DNA of 5,254 bases from NCBI GenBank assembly GCA_004357365.1, contig SMVT01000061.1, positions 1-5,254 of the forward strand. Direction: 5' to 3'. Shown here piece after piece: positions 1 through 5,111 of the stretch. The DNA comes from Nitrospina sp. GTDB taxonomy: Bacteria; Nitrospinota; Nitrospinia; Nitrospinales; Nitrospinaceae. How positions within the stretch are numbered: position 1 is the first letter of the stretch; each line of letters opens with the position of its first letter. The notes below the pieces were generated by a model that saw only the letters and a list, made by a program, of their open reading frames with translations, did not search any database and had not been told where the DNA came from. The translations under genes were made by a program, and so were the position numbers.

Positions 1-74
1 AGGGCCAGACGGTCGAGTTCGAAAAGACCGATGGCAAGAAAGGCCCGCAGGCCTCCAACGTCATTCCCAAGTAA
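1..74 (+). CDS. Cold-shock protein (CspA family), 3' end only
   Basis: The first complete codon is at position 3 and the frame ends at TAA 72-74. The 23 visible residues begin GQTVEFEKTDGKKGPQA and end NVIPK. This is the classic C-terminal part of the CspA-type OB fold, where 'EGQ-VEFE...G-KGPQA-NV' forms the last two beta strands. Family members are about 65-70 residues long and bind single-stranded RNA or DNA in the cytoplasm as RNA chaperones. The RNA-binding motifs RNP1 and RNP2 and the start codon lie upstream of the window, so the exact paralogue (cold-inducible or constitutive) cannot be told. The gene is followed directly by its own terminator, so it is probably the last or only gene of its transcript. 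Confidence 0.9.
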   Translation, partial: GQTVEFEKTDGKKGPQASNVIPK

Positions 75-88
75 AACCGCGATCAACC

Positions 89-128
89 AAAACCCCGGCC
101 GGGCTCCCCGCCCCGCCGGGGTTTTTTT
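89..128 (+). terminator. Rho-independent terminator of the cold-shock gene
   Basis: CCCCGGC (93-99) pairs with GCCGGGG (115-121). After a C/C mismatch the stem continues with GGGC (101-104) pairing with GCCC (110-113) around a 5-nt loop. The outer AAAA (89-92) pairs with the start of a seven-T run (122-128). A GC-rich stem followed by a T tract, 15 bp after the csp stop codon, is a textbook intrinsic terminator. On the opposite strand the trailing tract is only TTTT, so it should act mainly on rightward transcription. Confidence 0.93.
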
Positions 129-142
129 GTGCCTGCGTGATT

Positions 143-165
143 GTCACCCTGAGCCTGTCGAAGGG
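143..165. repeat. Dispersed intergenic repeat unit (CCCTGAGCCTGTCGAAGGG type)
   Basis: The 23-nt segment contains CCCTGAGCCTGTCGAAGGG, with CCCT and AGGG at its ends as a short inverted repeat. From memory, this word recurs in the intergenic DNA of many environmental bacterial genomes. It lies in non-coding DNA right after the csp terminator. Only one copy is visible here, so calling it a repeat rests on recognition and not on copies within the window. Confidence 0.5.
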
Positions 166-177
166 GGACCCCATGTG

Positions 178-208
178 CCCCTCTTTTTAAAGAGGGGTTG
201 GGGTGATT
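178..208. repeat. Hairpin repeat unit (CCCCTCTTT/AAAGAGGGG type)
   Basis: A perfect 9-bp inverted repeat, CCCCTCTTT (178-186) and AAAGAGGGG (189-197), closes on a 2-nt loop and is followed by TTGGGGTGATT. The combination of C-rich hairpin and TTGGGGTGATT tail matches a commonly seen dispersed intergenic element, again by recognition. The hairpin itself is directly visible. No T tract follows it, so it is not a good terminator. Confidence 0.5.
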
Positions 209-210
209 TA

Positions 211-230
211 ACACCGCAGAGGACGCAGAG
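211..230. repeat. Short direct repeat CGCAGAG-GA-CGCAGAG
   Basis: CGCAGAG occurs at 215-221 and again at 224-230, separated by GA. It has the look of the widespread 'ACCGCAGAGGACGCAGAG' intergenic word. It sits between two hairpin units and shows no coding potential. Confidence 0.45.
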
Positions 231-238
231 AAATCAAT

Positions 239-293
239 GTAGTTGCCCCATTCATGGGGCGGTTTTAAAACGCTCGATAAATCGAGCAACTAC
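239..293. repeat. Compound inverted repeat: outer stem enclosing two hairpins (MITE/REP-like)
   Basis: The outer arms GTAGTTG (239-245) and CAACTAC (287-293) are exact reverse complements. Inside lie two perfect 7-bp hairpins: GCCCCAT/ATGGGGC (245-260, loop TC) and GCTCGAT/ATCGAGC (272-287, loop AA). They are joined by GG-TTTTAAAA-C, itself centred on an 8-bp palindrome. Each hairpin shares one base with the outer arm. As single-stranded DNA or RNA the 55-nt unit would fold into a compact three-way junction. The organised symmetry suggests a mobile repeat of REP or MITE type, or a paired-hairpin attenuator. Neither a transposase gene nor a clear target-site duplication is visible. Confidence 0.75.
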
Positions 294-349
294 AATTTTC
301 AAAATAAGGCTGACACAAGAAAATCAATACATGTAAAAAATATTATTCC

Positions 350-1174
350 TTATTTTTCCGCCATTTCTTTAATTAGGGTTCTGAGTTCTTCATCCGCGTC
401 AGATCTCGGATACCATTTCTCAGCGCTATCTATAAAAAGGCTCAAGCCTGATTCAGGATAATAAAGAATCTTAAGAAACCCAATAAAACCTAAGCAGGAA
501 TTTTTGAGGCGTTTAGTAATCTGAGATACATAAGAATTTACGGTTTGTTCCAATAATGGATATGCTGATGATTGACTGAATATAGTTTCAGAAGCCAATT
601 TTTCGCCGCCATTTGGTTGAAAAATTCGATCAAAAGAGATAGCAACAAAACCTGGATAGTTAGATTCATTAATTTGCCTAACACCCTCTTGAACTCTTTT
701 GTCCAAGTTGTTGGCACTAGATAATCGTTTAGCCGCCACCCCATACCATTTCTCATGGTGGTTAAAAAGAAAATCCGGTTCATTTATTTCAATCGGATAA
801 CCTTGTTTTTTAAAATGAGCAGAAAAAAATAATTGAAATTGAATGTTTCTGGCAAGAGAATCGGAATCTTGATCGGGGGTATTAGCACCTTTAATTAATG
901 TATTCCAATGTTTCTTTAAATCGTCCAAATGATCCTGGGAAAGCATTTGGCAAATGAAAGAAATTTCTGCTATATCTCGGATGCCTTCGTAGTAAGCTTT
1001 CCATGGGAATTCGTAGTCGGTTGGAGGGTTGTAATTGGAAGATAAAAACCTGTTGATTAACTGTTCAGCCTGTTTTATTCGGCATGTGGGATGGATGTTT
1101 AATCCATTGTCATGCGCGAAAGTCTCAATATTTTTAATTTTATTTAACAAATCTTGTAGGTGTAGTTCGTTCAT
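350..1174 (-). CDS. Uncharacterised AT-rich gene, possible degenerate PD-(D/E)XK nuclease-like protein
   Basis: I do not recognise this 274-residue protein by name. It has no signal peptide or membrane segment. Residues 1-95 look alpha-helical. The middle (about 108-185) resembles a restriction-endonuclease-like core: a helix, then EINEPDF with E132 and D134, then WYGVAAKR with K149, then a helix with Q162 and Q167 and a hydrophobic strand GFVAISFDRI. In PD-(D/E)XK enzymes the position two before the lysine is acidic; here it is A147, so activity may be lost or the acidic residue relocated. The ATG overlaps the mazG stop as ATGA, with AAGGGG just upstream as ribosome binding site, so translation is probably coupled to mazG. 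The gene is clearly AT-rich, unlike mazG and hemW, and is bordered downstream by dispersed repeats, suggesting acquisition by transfer. That it is a real gene is well supported; the nuclease assignment is weak. Confidence 0.8.
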   Translation of the reverse strand: MNELHLQDLLNKIKNIETFAHDNGLNIHPTCRIKQAEQLINRFLSSNYNPPTDYEFPWKAYYEGIRDIAEISFICQMLSQDHLDDLKKHWNTLIKGANTPDQDSDSLARNIQFQLFFSAHFKKQGYPIEINEPDFLFNHHEKWYGVAAKRLSSANNLDKRVQEGVRQINESNYPGFVAISFDRIFQPNGGEKLASETIFSQSSAYPLLEQTVNSYVSQITKRLKNSCLGFIGFLKILYYPESGLSLFIDSAEKWYPRSDADEELRTLIKEMAEK

Positions 1175-1956
1175 TTCCCCTTAGCCTCTTGCCAGTAGCG
1201 TTCGAGTTGGTCGAGGGGGATGTCCTTGAGGGTCTTGCCGGATTTTTCGACCTGCGCTTCGATGTACTGAAAACGTTCGATGAATTTGTTGTTGGTGCCG
1301 CGTAACGCCTCCTCGGCGTCGATCTTCTTGTGGCGCGCAATGTTCACCAGCACGAATAATATGTCGCCCAGTTCGCCGGCGATGTCGGCGTCCTTGCCGC
1401 TCAGCACTGCCTGCTTGAACTCGGCGATCTCCTCGTCCAGCTTGGCGAATACATCTTTGATCTCCGGCCAGTCGAAGCCGTGTTTGGCGGCTTTCTTGGT
1501 GAGCTTCTGGGCGCGGGCGAGTGACGGCAGATGTTTGGGGACGCTGTCGAGCACCGACTTGTGGTCCCGGTTGGCCTTCTCGCTGATCTTGATATGCTCC
1601 CATTGATCGATCACCGCATCCGGCGTATCCGCCACGGCCTCTTCGAACACATGGGGATGGCGCCGCACCATTTTTTCGGCCAGGTTGTCGATCACCTGGG
1701 TGATGTCGAACTCCTTCCGGTTCTCGGAAATCTTGGCGTGAAACAGGATCTGGTACAACAGGTCGCCCAGTTCATCCACAATCTTTTCCGGCTGGTTGCC
1801 GTCAAGCGCCTCGAGGGTTTCATAGGCTTCCTCGACCAGGTAGGGCTTCAACGATTCGCGCGTTTGCACGCGGTCCCACGGACAGCCGTTCTCGCCCATC
1901 AGGATATTGATGATGTCGATCAGTTTTTTAAACGCCGCGTCGGGGGTGCCGCTCAT
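1171..1956 (-). CDS. mazG: Nucleoside triphosphate pyrophosphohydrolase MazG
   Basis: MazG hydrolyses nucleoside triphosphates to the monophosphate and pyrophosphate. It clears non-canonical nucleotides in the cytoplasm and, in E. coli, affects (p)ppGpp levels. The 261 residues match the usual two-domain length. Domain 1 has CPWDRVQT (25-32), EEAYE (42-46) and DELGD (61-65), the EExxE and ExxD magnesium-binding motifs of the all-alpha NTP-PPase fold, then RRHPHVF (98-104). Domain 2 repeats them as LDEEIAEF (173-180) and GELGDILF (194-201), followed by NIARHKKIDAEEALR and the family's C-terminal ERYWQEAK. Both metal sites look complete. The start ATG comes one base after the hemW TGA, with an AGG about 9 nt upstream inside the hemW end. 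Its own stop overlaps the next gene, so it is the middle gene of a tight three-gene unit. Confidence 0.96.
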   Translation of the reverse strand: MSGTPDAAFKKLIDIINILMGENGCPWDRVQTRESLKPYLVEEAYETLEALDGNQPEKIVDELGDLLYQILFHAKISENRKEFDITQVIDNLAEKMVRRHPHVFEEAVADTPDAVIDQWEHIKISEKANRDHKSVLDSVPKHLPSLARAQKLTKKAAKHGFDWPEIKDVFAKLDEEIAEFKQAVLSGKDADIAGELGDILFVLVNIARHKKIDAEEALRGTNNKFIERFQYIEAQVEKSGKTLKDIPLDQLERYWQEAKGK

Positions 1957-1957
1957 A

Positions 1958-3112
1958 TCAGGTTACCTGCTCCGGTTCGGTTATGAATTCGACGATCACC
2001 GAGTCGGCCAAAAACAGACCCTCGCGGGTCAATACGGCCCGGCCATCATTAATTTCCAATAAGCCCATCCCCGCCAGACGCGTTACCGTGTCGCCGAACG
2101 CTTGGTGAAACGAAGTGCCGAACTGTTGCTCAAATGTCGCAAGTCGGAGTCCTTCGCGCAGGCGCAGGCCGAGCATGACGGCCTCGCCCATGCGTTGGCG
2201 CCGGTTCGGTGTTTCGCGCGATTCCACCGCCGTTTGGGATTCGCCAATCTGCGCGATGTAGCGGGCGGGCAGGTTGACGTTTTTGAAGCGTTCGTCATTT
2301 AAGAAAGACGACGCCCCGGCGCCGAGTCCCAGATACTCGCCGTTCGTCCAGTAATTGAGATTGTGACGGCACCGTTTTCCCGGCCTCGCGTAATTGGAAA
2401 TCTCGTAAGGCTCGTACCCCGCGCCCGTCAGGGTATCGATGGTGATCTCATACAACTCCCGCTGGAAATCGTCGGACGGCATCACCAGATGGCCCTGTGC
2501 CTGTTGTTTGTGGAACACCGTACCCGTTTCGATGGTCAGGTTATACGCCGACAGGTGATCCGGATTTAGGCCCAAGGCCTGCTTTAAATTGTCCTGCCAG
2601 CGGTCCACCGTTTGGTCGGGCAAACCGAACATGAGATCGAGCGACAGGTTGTCGAATCCCCCCTGGCGGGCGCGTTCCACCGTGAGAAACACTTCATCGA
2701 CGCTGTGCACACGTTCCAGCTGTTTCAGTTCGTCGGAATCGAACGACTGCACACCGATACTGAGGCGGTTGAATCCCGCCTCCCGCAATTCCTTAAGATC
2801 GCTCTGCGGGATGGTCGCCGGGTTGGCCTCGCAGGTGATTTCCGCTTCCGGGTCTACTTTAAAATGCTGGTGGCAGGCCTTCAGGATACGGGCCAGGTCG
2901 GCGAAGGGCAGGGTGGTGGGAGTGCCGCCGCCGAAAAAGATCGTATCGACCCGGCGGTCTCCCGCCGCTTGCCCATAATGCTCCATTTCGGTGAGCAGGG
3001 CCCGGACATAGGGCTCCATCTCCGCCTCGTTGATGTTATGCGAGTTGAAGTCGCAGTAGCCGCATTTGTGCAGGCAGTAGGGAATGTGCAGGTAAAGACC
3101 GATGGCGTTCAT
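1958..3112 (-). CDS. hemW: Radical SAM heme chaperone HemW (HemN-like)
   Basis: HemW binds heme and hands it to target proteins. It was formerly annotated as an oxygen-independent coproporphyrinogen III oxidase. Counted from the ATG at 3112 (384 residues), YLHIPYCLHKCGYCDFNSH holds the radical-SAM CX3CX2C cluster with C13, C17 and C20. GGGTPT (61-66) is the SAM-binding glycine motif. HNLNYW (250-255) is the HNxxYW motif typical of HemW, and the CxYCDFNSH context favours HemW over true HemN, which has a different Cys-rich motif. The longest frame would begin four codons earlier at TTG (3124). I prefer the ATG because it has a GGA seven bases upstream and gives the usual short N-terminus before GLYLHIP. 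It is the first gene of the leftward cluster and ends one base before mazG. Confidence 0.94.
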   Translation of the reverse strand: MNAIGLYLHIPYCLHKCGYCDFNSHNINEAEMEPYVRALLTEMEHYGQAAGDRRVDTIFFGGGTPTTLPFADLARILKACHQHFKVDPEAEITCEANPATIPQSDLKELREAGFNRLSIGVQSFDSDELKQLERVHSVDEVFLTVERARQGGFDNLSLDLMFGLPDQTVDRWQDNLKQALGLNPDHLSAYNLTIETGTVFHKQQAQGHLVMPSDDFQRELYEITIDTLTGAGYEPYEISNYARPGKRCRHNLNYWTNGEYLGLGAGASSFLNDERFKNVNLPARYIAQIGESQTAVESRETPNRRQRMGEAVMLGLRLREGLRLATFEQQFGTSFHQAFGDTVTRLAGMGLLEINDGRAVLTREGLFLADSVIVEFITEPEQVT

Positions 3113-3126
3113 AAGGTGATCCAAGC

Positions 3127-3168
3127 TTGGTTAATGGCGTATCCTATACTACAATTGGCTCTGTGCAA
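3127..3168. promoter_or_regulatory. Possible divergent promoters between hemW and era
   Basis: Rightward, TTGGTT (3127-3132), a 17-bp spacer and TACAAT (3150-3155, 5 of 6 to the -10 consensus) could drive era-map. Leftward, TTGCAC (complement of 3163-3168), a 16-bp spacer and TAGGAT (complement of 3141-3146) could drive hemW-mazG. Both -35 elements are weak (3 of 6) and the two promoters would overlap. Location supports the call more than sequence does: this is the only gap between the divergent units. Confidence 0.35.
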
Positions 3169-3190
3169 TGTAACGATCCGCCCATCTTAA

Positions 3191-3200
3191 AAGGGAGTGA
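3191..3200 (+). promoter_or_regulatory. Near-consensus Shine-Dalgarno for era
   Basis: AAGGGAGTGA matches the extended Shine-Dalgarno AAGGAGGTGA at 8 of 10 positions. It ends 9 nt before the ATT codon at 3210, the best candidate start for era. It matters because no conventional start codon lies in the era frame between the upstream in-frame TGA (3198-3200, the last bases of this site) and the P-loop. Confidence 0.6.
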
Positions 3201-3209
3201 ACCCCCAGC

Positions 3210-4124
3210 ATTTTAGCCTCTGAGAGCACAGGATTCAAATCGGGTTACGCGAGCCTCATCGGCAAGCCCAACGTGGGGAAATCGACCCTGCTCAACCATC
3301 TGGTAGCGACCAAGCTGGCGGCGATCTCCCGGCGGCCCCAGACTACCCGCAACAAGATCACCGGCATCTGCCATCTGCCCGGCGGCCAGCTCATTCTGAT
3401 GGACACGCCCGGCATTCACCAGGCCACCAGCAAGCTCAACCAGGCCATGGTAAAGATCTCGATGAGCACCTACCGGGACGTCGACCTCATCGTGTTCATG
3501 ATCGAAGCGAAGCAGAAATTCCGGCCGGAGGACGAGTTTGTGCTGGAGTCGCTCAAAAGGGTGAAGGCGCCGGTTTTTCTGGTGATCAACAAGATCGACC
3601 TGGTGCCGAAGCCGGAGCTGTTGCGGTTGATCGAGGAGTTGAACGGCCGGGCGGCGTTTACCGACATCATTCCCATCTCGGCTTTGAAGGAGGATGGCCT
3701 CGACCTCCTGAAAGAGCTGTTGCTGAAACACCTGCCGGAGGGACCGCAGTATTTCCCCGAAGACATGATCACCGACTGCCCGGAAGAGTTTCTGGTGGGC
3801 GAGATCATCCGCGAGAAAATCATCAAACTCACCCATCTGGAGGTACCCTATGCGGTGGCGGTGATGGTGGAAAGCATGCGCGAAGGCCAGAAGGGGGTGA
3901 TCGTCATTGACGCCATTATTTACGTTGAAAAGGCGTCACAAAAGAAGATCATCATCGGCGAGAAGGGAGCCCTGCTCAAAAAGATCGGGAGCCAGGCGCG
4001 TGCCGAAATTGAGAAACGTTTTGGCAATAAAGTGTATCTAAACAGCTTTGTGAAGGTCAAACAACGCTGGCGGGACAATCCCCGCTATTTGAGGGAATTC
4101 GGGTACACTCATGGTCACCATTAA
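3210..4124 (+). CDS. era: GTPase Era, probably starting at a non-standard AUU codon
   Basis: Era is an essential GTPase that binds the 3' end of 16S rRNA and helps mature the 30S subunit. Counted from ATT at 3210 (304 residues, close to the 301 of E. coli Era), the GTPase motifs are GKPNVGKS (G1, 18-25), TTRNK (G2 region, 45-49), DTPG (G3, 65-68), NKID (G4, 127-130) and SAL (G5, 157-159). The C-terminal KH domain has IIGEKGALLKKIG, with the GxxG loop at 250-253, and ends in RYLREFGY. The first conventional start, GTG at 3273, would delete most of the P-loop and cannot be right. The upstream in-frame stop is at 3198-3200, and between them only ATT is near a ribosome binding site. A base error in the assembly is the main alternative. 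map follows with a 14-nt overlap. Confidence 0.93.
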   Translation: MLASESTGFKSGYASLIGKPNVGKSTLLNHLVATKLAAISRRPQTTRNKITGICHLPGGQLILMDTPGIHQATSKLNQAMVKISMSTYRDVDLIVFMIEAKQKFRPEDEFVLESLKRVKAPVFLVINKIDLVPKPELLRLIEELNGRAAFTDIIPISALKEDGLDLLKELLLKHLPEGPQYFPEDMITDCPEEFLVGEIIREKIIKLTHLEVPYAVAVMVESMREGQKGVIVIDAIIYVEKASQKKIIIGEKGALLKKIGSQARAEIEKRFGNKVYLNSFVKVKQRWRDNPRYLREFGYTHGHH

Positions 4125-4875
4125 AAAAGACAGCGAAATCGAAACGATGCGCCGCTCCGGCAAACTGGCGGCGGAGGTGCTGTTGATGATCGCGCCTTAC
4201 ATCAAGCCGGGGGTGACCACCAATCAGCTCAACGACCGGTGCCACGACTTCATTCTCGACAACGGGGCCATCCCGGCGCCCTTGAATTACCGCGGGTTCC
4301 CGAAAAGCATCTGCACTTCAGTGAACGATGAAATCTGCCACGGCATCCCCTCGGAGCGCAAACTGCGCAACGGGGACATCGTGAACCTGGATATCACCAC
4401 GATCGTCGACGGCTTCCACGGCGACACCAACCAGACCTTTTTCGTCGGTTCGCCGCGCAAGCAGGCCAAAAAGCTGGTGGACACGACCCTGGAAGCGTTG
4501 CACAAGGCCATCGCCATTGTCCGGCCGGGAGCGCGGCTGGGGGACATCGGTGCCACTATCCAGCAATATGTCGAGCCGAAGGGCTATTCGGTGGTGCGCG
4601 AGTTCTGCGGGCACGGCATCGGCCGCAATTTTCACGAAGACCCGCAGGTGCTTCATTTCGGCAAATTCGGTCAGGGCATGGTGCTGGAGGAGGGAATGAC
4701 CTTCACCATCGAACCCATGATCAACCAGGGCAAGCCGGCCCTCAAAATCCTGGACGATAAATGGACCGCCATCACTCAGGACGGTGCCCTGTCCGCCCAG
4801 TACGAACACACCATCCTGGTCACCGGCAACGGCCACCAAGTCCTCACCCGCATCGACGGCAAAACCGTTTTTTGA
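4111..4875 (+). CDS. map: Type I methionine aminopeptidase
   Basis: Map removes the initiator methionine from nascent proteins whose second residue is small. The 254-residue length fits the bacterial type Ia form without an N-terminal extension. All five metal ligands are visible: D94 (in VNLD), D105 (in GFHGDTNQTF), H168 (in CGHGIGRNFHEDP), E201 (in FTIEPMIN) and E232 (in AQYEHT). The substrate-site histidines H77 (CHGIP) and H175 are also present. The ATG lies inside the end of era (14-nt overlap, different frame), so the two are probably co-transcribed and translationally coupled. The nearest Shine-Dalgarno-like bases are GGG at 4101-4103. No convincing terminator follows; the next 200 bp are AT-rich and hold the promoter of the next gene. 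Confidence 0.97.
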   Translation: MVTIKKDSEIETMRRSGKLAAEVLLMIAPYIKPGVTTNQLNDRCHDFILDNGAIPAPLNYRGFPKSICTSVNDEICHGIPSERKLRNGDIVNLDITTIVDGFHGDTNQTFFVGSPRKQAKKLVDTTLEALHKAIAIVRPGARLGDIGATIQQYVEPKGYSVVREFCGHGIGRNFHEDPQVLHFGKFGQGMVLEEGMTFTIEPMINQGKPALKILDDKWTAITQDGALSAQYEHTILVTGNGHQVLTRIDGKTVF

Positions 4876-4989
4876 GGCTTTTGATCGGCCTTGCGGAATT
4901 TCCTCACCGTATTCACCCGCCGCTTTAATCTTCTATTCTATTGAAATAAAAAGGGTTAGTTAAAAAACAAAATTTTGTTGAAATTAATA

Positions 4990-5018
4990 TTGACAATCAT
5001 TCTCAAATTGGATAAAAC
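4990..5018 (+). promoter_or_regulatory. Sigma70-type promoter of the exported-protein gene
   Basis: A perfect -35 TTGACA (4990-4995) is followed by a 17-bp spacer and TAAAAC (5013-5018, 4 of 6 to TATAAT). The region upstream is AT-rich, including a 14-bp palindrome AACAAAATTTTGTT (4966-4979) that could serve as an UP element or a regulator site. Transcription would start near 5025, leaving an untranslated leader of about 85 nt before the ATG at 5112. Confidence 0.7.
4991..5005 (+). promoter_or_regulatory. Fur box 1, overlapping the -35 element
   Basis: TGACAATCATTCTCA matches the 7-1-7 Fur consensus TGATAATNATTATCA at 12 of the 14 defined positions. It covers the -35 hexamer and the start of the spacer. 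This is the usual placement for iron-dependent repression, where Fe(II)-Fur blocks RNA polymerase. Identification is by motif only; no fur gene lies in the window. Confidence 0.75.
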
Positions 5019-5031
5019 TACCCCCCTGTTT

Positions 5032-5052
5032 TAATAATGATAATGATTTACA
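5032..5052 (+). promoter_or_regulatory. Fur box 2, two overlapping 7-1-7 sites downstream of the promoter
   Basis: Two 15-mers offset by 6 bp both fit TGATAATNATTATCA: TAATAATGATAATGA (5032-5046, 11 of 14) and TGATAATGATTTACA (5038-5052, 12 of 14). A 6-bp offset is the spacing at which two Fur dimers bind opposite faces of DNA. The site lies just after the expected transcription start. Together with box 1 it suggests tight iron repression. Confidence 0.72.
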
Positions 5053-5111
5053 TAATCTAAATCTATTGACCACTGGCGTTTGTGCCGTCAATTGAAGGGC
5101 AGGGGAAAGCA

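Noticed and set aside
31..336. 101-codon rightward open frame crossing the csp end and the repeat region
   Set aside because: It overlaps the csp end in another frame, crosses the intrinsic terminator and reads through all the repeat units; its product is low-complexity Pro/Arg sequence with no family look.
1531..1986. Rightward open frame of 151 codons antisense to mazG
   Set aside because: It is the complement of a strongly recognised mazG; the open frame comes from the GC-rich codon bias.
2612..3190. Rightward open frame of 192 codons antisense to hemW
   Set aside because: It mirrors hemW codons and has no family features. Its last 18 codons (from ATG 3134) cross the intergenic gap but lack a ribosome binding site.
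3197..3223. Eight-codon frame GTG-AAC-CCC... as a leader peptide before era
   Set aside because: The Shine-Dalgarno would abut the GTG with no spacing. It is noted only as the fallback start of era if one C of the C5 run is an error.
3213..3836. Leftward open frame of 207 codons antisense to era
   Set aside because: Antisense shadow of the era GTPase domain, with low-complexity His/Gln/Arg-rich content.
3273..4124. GTG 3273 as the start of era
   Set aside because: It would begin inside the P-loop and lose GKPN, making a non-functional GTPase; the coding similarity clearly continues upstream.
4876..4892. Terminator after map (AGGC...GCCT)
   Set aside because: Only a 4-bp stem with a 9-nt loop and no T tract follows, so it is too weak to call.
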